Shown: positions 6,203-11,513 of the stretch, piece by piece
Position numbering within the stretch: position 1 is the first letter of the stretch
Layout: each line of letters opens with the position of its first letter
Source: Thermoprotei archaeon
GTDB taxonomy: Archaea > Thermoproteota > Thermoprotei_A > Sulfolobales > WANQ01
Assembly (NCBI GenBank): GCA_027038805.1
Contig: JALWGO010000150.1
Location: 1 to 11,513, forward strand
Direction of reading: 5' to 3'
Length of the DNA: 11,513 nt
The notes under the pieces: model-generated
What the model was told of the DNA's origin: nothing
What the model saw: only the letters and a program-made list of their open reading frames with translations
Databases searched by the model: none
Position numbers and translations under genes: made by a program

Positions 6203-6643
6203 GTGTACAACACCATGATGCTAGATGAAAAAGACTTGAAAATTATAGAAATATTGAGGGAAAATGCAAGGACTTCTTATACAGATATAGCTAGGAAGCT
6301 TGGAATAAGTGATGTCGCTGTTTTAAAACGCATCCGCAAATTAGAGCAACTAGGTGTTATTAGAAAATATACTGTTATAGTTGACCCGAAGAAGCTGGGG
6401 TATACTGCCATATCAATAACTGGGATTGATGTAGCCCCAGAACAATTATTTACGGTACTTGATAAATTGAAAAATAAGGAGTACATTAAATTCCTAGCCC
6501 TAACTTCGGGCGACCATGCTATAATGGCTACTGTATGGGCAAAGAATAGTAGAGAGCTTGCAAGAATTCATGATGAAATTTCAAAAATGGATGGCGTTAA
6601 AAGGGTATGCCCAGCAGTTATACTTGATGTGCTAAAAGAATAA
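6203..6643 (+). CDS. Lrp/AsnC family transcriptional regulator
   Basis: This is a small DNA-binding regulator of the Lrp/AsnC (feast/famine) family, which forms dimers and octamers and usually senses amino acids or related ligands. The N-terminal winged HTH covers LDEKDLKIIEILRENARTSY then TDIARKLGISDVAVLKRIRK, followed by LEQLGVIRKYTVIVDPKKLG (about residues 7-66). A RAM ligand/oligomerisation domain follows, with SGDHAIMATVWAKN (102-115). The length, 146 aa from the GTG at 6203, is normal. GGAG at 6194-6197 is 5 nt from the GTG and 17 nt from the ATG at 6215, favouring GTG, though homologues usually begin near the ATG (MMLDEKD). It is 12 bp after the CxxCG gene and convergent with the ferritin-VIT gene. 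Lrp members can act locally, so control of the sor string is possible but unproven. Confidence 0.93.
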   Translation: MYNTMMLDEKDLKIIEILRENARTSYTDIARKLGISDVAVLKRIRKLEQLGVIRKYTVIVDPKKLGYTAISITGIDVAPEQLFTVLDKLKNKEYIKFLALTSGDHAIMATVWAKNSRELARIHDEISKMDGVKRVCPAVILDVLKE

Positions 6644-6668
6644 TCCTTATCTATTATCTTGACTACTT

Positions 6669-7799
6669 TCAACTTACTTCTAAGCCTAAAAGCCATGATG
6701 CTAGTCTACCTATGAGGAATGTTAATACCGCTGATCCAAGTCCTGCTAATACTAGTTCCAATGCCTTTCTTCTAATACTTATTTCTGCAACAACTGCAAT
6801 AACGAAACCCATTATAGCAAGCATCAACGCAGCTATACTAAACGATAAGGGGAGGGAAAATAGTATAGATAACCTTAAATAATATGGAGTTAATGGGATT
6901 ATTGCCCCTATTATATAGAATAACCCAGTATATAATCCAGCTTTTCCTGGACTTTCTAGTTTTTCCTCCCTTAACCCATACTCTTCTTCTGCTATTATCT
7001 TAGCTAGAAGCTCCTTATTATTTAGGGCTTCTTTTGCTATACTCTCCGAGGTTTGCCTGGAGAGCCCCTTTTTGGACATATATTCTACTACTCTGCTGTA
7101 TAGTGCATGTGCAACATAGTTAACTGCTATTTTTATTCTAGAGAGCAAGCCTAAGCGGACTTGTTTTTGAGCTCTAACACTAGTGAAAGCCCCTATACCC
7201 ATTGAAAGGGCTCCTGCAATACCTACAATGGTACCACCTAACGCGACATTTAATGGATCTCCATAAGCTCCTGCGAGGCCGGCTGCGACTGATAGGACTT
7301 CAACTAACCCGTCACTCATGCCTAAGACGGCATCCCTTATATGATCTACTAAATCCTTGAATCTTTCCTCTTCTTCAGCGAGTTCTTGTTCATGTAGTAA
7401 CTCGTCTTTTAAGATCTCACGAAGTCTTTCCTTCTCCTTATCGGATAATTCATTACTCTCAAGCATTAAGGCATATATTCGTGTAGCCTCTCGTTCCCCC
7501 GCTTCCATCAACTTTAATGATAATGCGATACCAAGTATCCTATATAGAACCACCTCTAATGATAGCTTTAATTTACTTACCTTTATATTACTTATATCTA
7601 TTCCTCTTCTCTTAAGAAAGGACAACCAGAACTCAGCATGCTTTGCCTCCATTTGAGCCATTTTTCTAAGTTTTTTCTTTACTTGTTTGTCTTTAAACAG
7701 ACGTTCCAACCTACTGTAAACGGTGGCGGCATGTAGCTCGTCTAATAATGATTTCTTAGCATACTTTATTATAATATTATTTTTTGAATTATTATCCAA
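6669..7799 (-). CDS. Ferritin-like/VIT1 (CCC1) fusion, predicted membrane iron transporter
   Basis: This 376-aa protein has two parts. Residues 12-145 form a ferritin-like (rubrerythrin-type) four-helix domain with the di-iron ligands E21, E51-x2-H54, E99 or E102, and E133-x2-H136. Residues 150-376 are a VIT1/CCC1 transporter with five predicted membrane helices: GMSDGLVEVLSVAAGLAGA, GGTIVGIAGALSMGIGAFTS, then a soluble charged insert (about 215-285), GLYTGLFYIIGAIIPL, SIAALMLAIMGFVIAVVAE and LVLAGLGSAVLTFLIGRL. The same architecture occurs in bacterial MbfA (Er-VIT1) iron exporters, so Fe2+ export is the likely role. The start must be the TTG at 7799: a stop lies four codons before it and the first in-frame ATG would delete E21. 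AGGGA is about 9 nt upstream. The flavodiiron gene ends 26 bp before, so the two are probably one operon. Confidence 0.93.
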   Translation of the reverse strand: MDNNSKNNIIIKYAKKSLLDELHAATVYSRLERLFKDKQVKKKLRKMAQMEAKHAEFWLSFLKRRGIDISNIKVSKLKLSLEVVLYRILGIALSLKLMEAGEREATRIYALMLESNELSDKEKERLREILKDELLHEQELAEEEERFKDLVDHIRDAVLGMSDGLVEVLSVAAGLAGAYGDPLNVALGGTIVGIAGALSMGIGAFTSVRAQKQVRLGLLSRIKIAVNYVAHALYSRVVEYMSKKGLSRQTSESIAKEALNNKELLAKIIAEEEYGLREEKLESPGKAGLYTGLFYIIGAIIPLTPYYLRLSILFSLPLSFSIAALMLAIMGFVIAVVAEISIRRKALELVLAGLGSAVLTFLIGRLASWLLGLEVS

Positions 7800-7825
7800 T
7801 AGTGGTCTTCCCTAAATGATGATTT

Positions 7826-9031
7826 TTATGTCTTCACATATTTTACAAGCTCGTTTACTGCATCCCTTATGTCTTTCAACGTGTCCTCTGTTAACATACC
7901 TTTGTATTCAATAATCCTTAACACTTTGAACTTAGTTTTAGATAACATGTTGCTAATGAATTTGCCAGCAACCCCGCCCCAACCATAAGATGATATTATT
8001 ATTACTGGTTTAGGAGAATTAGCCTTCTTGGCTAACTGGTTTACAATGAACTCCATGTAGGGGAATATTCCAGCCTCGTATGTTGCTGTACCTAATATTA
8101 CTGCTGATGAATCTATTGTATCGTTTAATATATCGCTAATCTCACTTCTATGATTATCTGTTATCTTATATACCACTACATTGACATTAAGCGACCGCAG
8201 TAATTCTATAGCGAACTGTATCGCTTTTTCAACAAACCCATACATTGAGCTATATATTACTGTTACTTTATTTTCTACTCCTTCACCACGTCCCCATTTA
8301 ATATAATACTCAGCTATCCTCCCTATATCTTTCCAGAGAGCACCATGAAGAGGAGCTACTAACTCTATATTAAGTCCTAGGCTTAGTATTTTCTTAATGT
8401 TCTTCTCAACATGTTGTCTATAATATCCTATAACGTCTACAAAGTATTTACGCATAAAGTTGATGTAGTCTTGTGTAAGTTCTTCGCCGAATACTGAAGA
8501 AGGTATAGAGAAAGCTCCAAAGACGTCACCAGTAAACATTGTTTTAGTGCTATATAGGTAGCTCATAATAGTCTCTGGCCAGTGAAGCCATGGCGTATAG
8601 ATGATTTTTAGTTTCGCATCCCCTATATTTATCTCTTCTAGATCTCGTACTGGTTTGAAAACAGCACTCTTTATTCCGTAGAATGATTCAATCATGCTCT
8701 TAACTAGTGGATGACCGAAGATTTTGATTCCAGGTTTCAACTCTGCTAGCGACTTCAACGCACCACTATGATCTGGTTCCATGTGGTGAATAACTATAGC
8801 ATCAATATCTTTAGGCTCAATTAGTCTTCTAAGCGTCTCTATGAAAAGTGAGCTAAAACCTATTTTCCACGTATCAAATAGAATACGGGTATTTGGACCA
8901 AGATATAGGTAGGCATTATAAGTTATTCCCTCCGGAATATGCCATAGAGCCTCAAAATACTTTATTTCATCATCATCTAATCTTAAGAGATATAAGTTTT
9001 CTGCTACTTCCTTAACTAGGGTTTTCACCAT
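7826..9031 (-). CDS. Flavodiiron protein (FprA family A-type flavoprotein)
   Basis: Flavodiiron proteins reduce O2 to water, or NO to N2O, in the cytoplasm of anaerobes. This 401-aa class A protein has the metallo-beta-lactamase-like di-iron domain at residues 1-245 and a flavodoxin domain at about 254-401. All di-iron ligands are present: H83-x-E85-x-D87-H88 in HHMEPDHSG, H150 in WLHWPET, D169 in FTGDVFGAF and H229 in PLHGALWK. The FMN phosphate loop is YSSMYGFVEKA (260-270), with GTATYEAGIFP and SSYGWGG as further flavin-binding loops. No rubredoxin or reductase domain is fused, so an external donor is needed. The ATG at 9031 has GGGAG with a 6-nt spacer. It is followed by the ferritin-VIT gene after 26 bp and preceded by the peroxiredoxin gene. 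Preference for O2 over NO cannot be read from sequence; H-type ligand conservation suits either. Confidence 0.95.
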   Translation of the reverse strand: MVKTLVKEVAENLYLLRLDDDEIKYFEALWHIPEGITYNAYLYLGPNTRILFDTWKIGFSSLFIETLRRLIEPKDIDAIVIHHMEPDHSGALKSLAELKPGIKIFGHPLVKSMIESFYGIKSAVFKPVRDLEEINIGDAKLKIIYTPWLHWPETIMSYLYSTKTMFTGDVFGAFSIPSSVFGEELTQDYINFMRKYFVDVIGYYRQHVEKNIKKILSLGLNIELVAPLHGALWKDIGRIAEYYIKWGRGEGVENKVTVIYSSMYGFVEKAIQFAIELLRSLNVNVVVYKITDNHRSEISDILNDTIDSSAVILGTATYEAGIFPYMEFIVNQLAKKANSPKPVIIISSYGWGGVAGKFISNMLSKTKFKVLRIIEYKGMLTEDTLKDIRDAVNELVKYVKT

Positions 9032-9086
9032 ATTTTTCTCCCAGGATAATCTATGAGAGAAAATGGAATTATATAGTTATAGCCTG

Positions 9087-9098
9087 GTTTAAATAATA
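9087..9098 (-). promoter_or_regulatory. Probable TATA element of the flavodiiron/ferritin-VIT operon
   Basis: On the minus strand this reads TTATTATTTAAA, an AT-rich box about 60 bp before the ATG at 9031. A start about 25 bp downstream gives a leader of roughly 35 nt carrying the GGGAG site at 9042-9038. A second candidate, ATATAA within 9068-9076, would give a shorter leader. The 112-bp gap after the peroxiredoxin gene suggests separate transcription. Confidence 0.4.
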
Positions 9099-9111
9099 AT
9101 GCTTTGCTAAA

Positions 9112-9132
9112 AATGTATTTTATAAAAAGAGA
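9112..9132 (-). terminator. T-rich terminator after the peroxiredoxin gene
   Basis: Just past the peroxiredoxin stop the minus strand reads CTCTCTTTTTATAAAATACA with another T-run behind it. Archaeal polymerases terminate at such T-rich tracts without a hairpin. It lies between two same-strand genes separated by 112 bp, consistent with separate transcripts. Confidence 0.4.
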
Positions 9133-9143
9133 GTGAAGGATAA

Positions 9144-9848
9144 TTACTTTGCTGGTTTCGAAGCTCTTTCTAAGAACTTTCTTACTTGTTCTATGTCTTC
9201 TTTCGGCACTACTTCTTCGTAGCAGAACCACCAGTCATAGCACTTGTATTTCTTCAAGCGCTCTTCAGCCTCAGATATAGTTGCTGCGGGTGGGACTATT
9301 ACTGCCTCACCTATTATCTCGTTGTTGGGCCAGTTGGCTGGTATAGCTCTACCATACTTGTCTGTTAGTTGTAATGCTTTTACAACTCTTAGAATTTCGT
9401 CTATTAGTCTTCCAACGTTTAATGGATAATACAATATTGTTCTTATGACTCCCTTATCGTCAACTATGAAGACCGCTCTCACTGTGTGTGTGGCTGACTC
9501 AGCATGAAGCATTCCCAGTTTACGTGCCACATTTCCTTGTGGGTCACCTATTACTGGGAACGGTATTTCAACGCCTAGTTTTTCTTTAATCCACTCAATC
9601 CACTTAATATGGCTGAATGTACTGTCTACACTTAAGCCTATTAGCTCTGTGTTTAGTTTCTTAAAGTCCTCATATCTCTTGGCAAAAGCCACGAACTCAG
9701 TTGTACATACTGGAGTAAAGTCTGCTGGATGGCTAAATAGTACGAACCATTTGCCCTTGTAGTCGTCTGGTAACTTCTTAGGACCATGTGTTGTCATTAC
9801 GGTCATTTCGGGGAATTTTTCACCTATTAAGGGTATCTGACCGGGCAT
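9144..9848 (-). CDS. Peroxiredoxin, Prx6-like archaeal thioredoxin peroxidase
   Basis: This enzyme reduces hydrogen peroxide and organic peroxides. The 234-aa protein has the active-site segment HPADFTPVC with T45 and the peroxidatic C48, H40 just before it, and R124 in HTVRAVFIV. The C-terminal arm carries C203 and C209 in KCYDWWFC. These correspond in order and spacing to C50, C207 and C213 of the Aeropyrum pernix enzyme, which forms a decamer and uses a C-terminal resolving cysteine. The start at 9848 (MPGQIPLIGEKFPE) has GAGGT at 9862-9858 and matches the family's N-terminus. The frame is open to 9920, but that extension is hydrophobic, unrelated to the family and covers the promoter. Its peroxide substrate is what the neighbouring SOR produces. 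It is likely transcribed alone. Confidence 0.95.
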   Translation of the reverse strand: MPGQIPLIGEKFPEMTVMTTHGPKKLPDDYKGKWFVLFSHPADFTPVCTTEFVAFAKRYEDFKKLNTELIGLSVDSTFSHIKWIEWIKEKLGVEIPFPVIGDPQGNVARKLGMLHAESATHTVRAVFIVDDKGVIRTILYYPLNVGRLIDEILRVVKALQLTDKYGRAIPANWPNNEIIGEAVIVPPAATISEAEERLKKYKCYDWWFCYEEVVPKEDIEQVRKFLERASKPAK

Positions 9849-9898
9849 TTTTCTAAAACCTCGTACCCAAATCTTCGAGATATATATGTAAAAAGCTA

Positions 9899-9916
9899 AT
9901 ATTAAAAACTTTTCTA
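9899..9916 (-). promoter_or_regulatory. Probable BRE/TATA promoter of the peroxiredoxin gene
   Basis: On the minus strand the region reads TAGAAAAGTTTTTAATAT: a purine-rich BRE-like GAAAAG followed by TTTTTAATA, a good crenarchaeal promoter shape. The start would fall near 9880, giving a leader of about 30 nt that includes the GAGGT site. An alternative TATATATA at about 9880-9887 would give a very short leader. Confidence 0.5.
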
Positions 9917-9946
9917 TCAAGATTATCTAATCTACTTTAACGGATA

Positions 9947-9974
9947 TTTCTAAGCATAAAGTTAGAATTTCTAA
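9947..9974. repeat. Triple TTCTAA/TTAGAA half-site cluster upstream of the peroxiredoxin gene
   Basis: On the plus strand there is TTTCTAA (9947-9953), an 8-nt spacer, TTAGAA (9962-9967), one T, and TTCTAA (9969-9974). The last two form a 6-bp-arm inverted repeat; the first two form a second inverted repeat with a wider spacer. The cluster is about 100-125 bp before the peroxiredoxin start and 30-75 bp upstream of its TATA element, a location suited to an activator or a cooperative repressor. It could be chance in AT-rich DNA. Confidence 0.4.
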
Positions 9975-10077
9975 TATAATGATAAGTCCCATGAATATCT
10001 TATTTTCGAATACGATGAATTTAATTAGCAATTATTAAGTGATACATGTTTCCATAGAAGAAAGGTAGCAAGAAGAG

Positions 10078-10166
<89 letters not shown>

Positions 10167-10200
10167 ACTTAGTCCGGTTCTTTTGTTGTTTCCGTGGGAT

Positions 10201-10216
10201 TTAATATTTAATGCTT
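10201..10216 (-). promoter_or_regulatory. Possible tRNA-Ser promoter inside the 3' end of the methyltransferase gene
   Basis: The last codons of the methyltransferase gene read AAGCATTAAATATTAA on the minus strand, a BRE/TATA-like string centred about 40 bp before the tRNA 5' end. A start near 10182 would leave a roughly 16-nt 5' leader for RNase P to remove. Co-transcription with cbf5 is the alternative. Confidence 0.35.
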
Positions 10217-10797
10217 TTCAGTACTTTGTAGCCGGATTTACGTGCTACTATTTCAACGTTACCATATGTTTTCTCCATTAGCGACAATATAGTGTTTACT
10301 CCTTTTCTTAAGACTATTTCTATTATGCCTTTTTCCACTAGATGGTTTTTTGCTTCTTCAACTATTTCTTCAACTATTTTTAATCCTGCTGATATGGGGG
10401 GATTTGATGCTATTAAATTGAATTTTTTATCTCTTACTGGCTCGTATAGGTTTCCTTGAAGAACTATCACTCTATCTTGTACTTTATTTATCTTTGCATT
10501 GATTTTCGCTAATTCTATGGTCCGCTTATTAATATCTACAAGGTACACTTTTAGTGCGGGGTTTATTTTCGCTAAGATTATCCCTATTACACCGTAGCCG
10601 CAGCCCATATCTAGTGCTGTTCCCTTTTCGGGTATGTCTAGGTTTTCTATTAAGAGTCTTGTGCCAGGGTCTATTCTTTTGGGTGAAAACACTCCGGGTT
10701 CCGTGATTAATTCTATTGGTATTCCTCGTATCACATCCGATATAACTGTTCTCCTTCTAGGTGTACTCGGTCTTTTTGAGTAATAGTGGTTTGACAT
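10201..10797 (-). CDS. Class I SAM-dependent methyltransferase, RsmC-like, probable RNA guanine/adenine N-methyltransferase
   Basis: This 198-aa protein has one Rossmann-type methyltransferase domain. The pre-domain segment PGVFSPKRIDPGTRLLIE (34-51) is characteristic of the RsmC/RlmG-like group and of archaeal MJ0882-type proteins. Motif I is LDMGCGYGVIG (62-72), the acidic SAM-binding residue is D88 in YLVDINKRT, and motif IV is SNPPIS (131-136). NPP(I/F/Y/W) catalytic motifs modify exocyclic or ring-attached amino groups, so an N2-guanine or N6-adenine RNA target is likely; rRNA or tRNA is an inference. The basic N-terminus (KRPSTPRRRT) could help bind RNA. The ATG at 10797 shares one base with the cbf5 stop (TAATG), implying translational coupling with another RNA-modifying enzyme. 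tRNA-Ser follows. Confidence 0.92.
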   Translation of the reverse strand: MSNHYYSKRPSTPRRRTVISDVIRGIPIELITEPGVFSPKRIDPGTRLLIENLDIPEKGTALDMGCGYGVIGIILAKINPALKVYLVDINKRTIELAKINAKINKVQDRVIVLQGNLYEPVRDKKFNLIASNPPISAGLKIVEEIVEEAKNHLVEKGIIEIVLRKGVNTILSLMEKTYGNVEIVARKSGYKVLKSIKY

Positions 10798-11513
10798 TAT
10801 TGTTTTGACCTAGTTTTCCATTTTTTCGGATAAACGCCTGGAGGCATTACTACTCTTATTGTCTTAACGGCTATGCCTTTTGATGCTTCCTCTATCTCCT
10901 TGCTGCTCATTAATGCTTTCCCTAATGCCACTAGTTCTCCTTTTAGAGTCATTAATGCAACCTTGTCCCCCTTCCTTATATTATCGTGCAACATAACTAT
11001 ACCAGGTACTGCTAGATCTGCACCATGTGCTATCGAGTCCACGGCTGAGTCACGTATAATGATCTTAGACATATGGCTTACAATGTATTCCATTGGAAGA
11101 ATAGTTTTTCTAAGCAATTTTTCACTCCCACTACTACGCCATTCATAAATAGCTTCAGATAGCTGTTGCATAGTGACTAGTGTCTCATCTTCTTTGAAAG
11201 GACCAGTACGTGTTCTCCTTAATTCCCTCATGTGTGCCCCTACTCCCAGAACCTCGCCTACATCATGGCATAGTTTTCTCATATATGTTCCGGCTTCACA
11301 GCCTATTCTCAACAATGCGTATTTTCCTGTGTACTCTAACAATTCTATATAGTATATCGTTTTTACACGTATGGTCCGCTTTACGCTTGATCTTAATGGC
11401 GGTTTCTGATATATTTTGCCGACAAATTCGTTGAGGACTTTTCTTAACTTGTCTTCAGATACTTCACTATGGAGCTGCATTACACATACATATTCCTTAC
11501 CGGAATGCACTAT
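10797..11513 (-). CDS. cbf5: Cbf5/TruB pseudouridine synthase, C-terminal 238 residues
   Basis: Cbf5 is the catalytic subunit of archaeal H/ACA ribonucleoproteins, converting uridine to pseudouridine in rRNA with guide RNAs, Nop10, L7Ae and Gar1; it can also make tRNA pseudouridine-55. The gene runs off the right edge, so about the first 100 residues, including the catalytic aspartate loop, are missing. Visible family segments are SGKEYVCVMQLHSEV near the left end, YQKPPLRSSVKR, the core RIGCEAGTYMRKLCHDVG, and the AHMRELRRTRTGPF motif. A C-terminal PUA domain follows from about KIIIRDSAVDSIAHGADLAV to the GELVALGKAL strand, then a basic tail PKKWKTRSKQ. The PUA domain and tail favour Cbf5 over bacterial TruB. 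It overlaps the methyltransferase start by one base. Confidence 0.95.
   Translation of the reverse strand: MVHSGKEYVCVMQLHSEVSEDKLRKVLNEFVGKIYQKPPLRSSVKRTIRVKTIYYIELLEYTGKYALLRIGCEAGTYMRKLCHDVGEVLGVGAHMRELRRTRTGPFKEDETLVTMQQLSEAIYEWRSSGSEKLLRKTILPMEYIVSHMSKIIIRDSAVDSIAHGADLAVPGIVMLHDNIRKGDKVALMTLKGELVALGKALMSSKEIEEASKGIAVKTIRVVMPPGVYPKKWKTRSKQ

Larger units (their letters stand above)
9849..10077. other. 229-bp intergenic region between the tRNA-Ser and peroxiredoxin genes
   Basis: The region is AT-rich and holds no plausible gene. From right to left it contains a pyrimidine-rich minus-strand stretch just after the tRNA (about 10057-10077), which may end the tRNA transcript; a featureless part; the half-site cluster at 9947-9974; and the peroxiredoxin promoter. 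I saw no box C/D motif pair or tRNA-like fold here. Confidence 0.6.

Noticed and set aside
9025..9231. 68-codon minus-strand open frame spanning the flavodiiron/peroxiredoxin gap
   Set aside because: It overlaps the end of the peroxiredoxin gene in another frame and the flavodiiron promoter; the arginine/serine-rich translation looks like a shadow.
9849..9920. Upstream extension of the peroxiredoxin frame to an ATG at 9920
   Set aside because: The extra 24 residues are hydrophobic and foreign to the family, they cover the promoter, and the ATG at 9848 has a GAGGT site.
9961..10000. Possible box C/D small RNA in the intergenic region
   Set aside because: An ATGATAA string resembles box C only loosely, and no CTGA box D follows at a suitable distance on either strand.

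Overview
The window is archaeal and most likely comes from a hyperthermophilic crenarchaeon of the Desulfurococcales, close to Staphylothermus. That assignment is inference. It rests on the archaeal/eukaryotic-type ribosomal proteins (eL18, long uS13, uS9 ending in QKSYR), the RNA polymerase subunits Rpo3/RpoD and Rpo10/RpoN, Cbf5, Shine-Dalgarno sites of the GGAGGTGAT type, a very GC-rich tRNA in AT-rich DNA, and a set of enzymes typical of anaerobic hyperthermophiles.

Region 1 (1-4494, all on the minus strand) is a tightly packed translation/transcription operon. In transcription order it reads rps13, rps4, rps11, rpoD, rpl18e, rpl13, rps9, rpoN, rps2 and the start of a MEMO-family gene cut by the window edge. 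Gaps run from an 8-nt overlap to 27 bp. A BRE/TATA promoter lies at about 4551-4566. rpoK and eno, which in many archaea stand between rpoN and rps2, are absent.

Region 2 (about 4600-9850) is an oxygen, superoxide, peroxide and iron-handling block. On the plus strand are sfsA, superoxide reductase (sor), an unrecognised 118-aa protein with a CxxCG motif, and an Lrp/AsnC regulator. Converging on them from the minus strand are a 1-Cys-type peroxiredoxin, then a flavodiiron protein followed 26 bp later by a ferritin-like/VIT1 fusion that should move iron across the membrane. Together these could turn O2 into water (flavodiiron), superoxide into peroxide (SOR), peroxide into water (peroxiredoxin), and control the ferrous iron that would otherwise feed Fenton chemistry. 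No rubredoxin or NAD(P)H:rubredoxin oxidoreductase is in the window, so the electron supply must be encoded elsewhere.

Region 3 (10078-11513, minus strand) holds cbf5 (5' end cut off), an RsmC-like methyltransferase sharing a TAATG junction with it, and tRNA-Ser(UGA) with an encoded CCA. In many archaea cbf5 and a tRNA-Ser lead into rps13, so the stress block looks as if it split an ancestral cbf5-tRNA-rps13 neighbourhood.

No CRISPR array, insertion sequence, integrase or broken gene was seen. The individual families are known. The parts that deserve a second look are the island's position, the flavodiiron/ferritin-VIT pair, the 118-aa CxxCG protein, the eight-cysteine RpoD, and the repeated TTCTAA/TTAGAA half-sites upstream of the peroxiredoxin gene.
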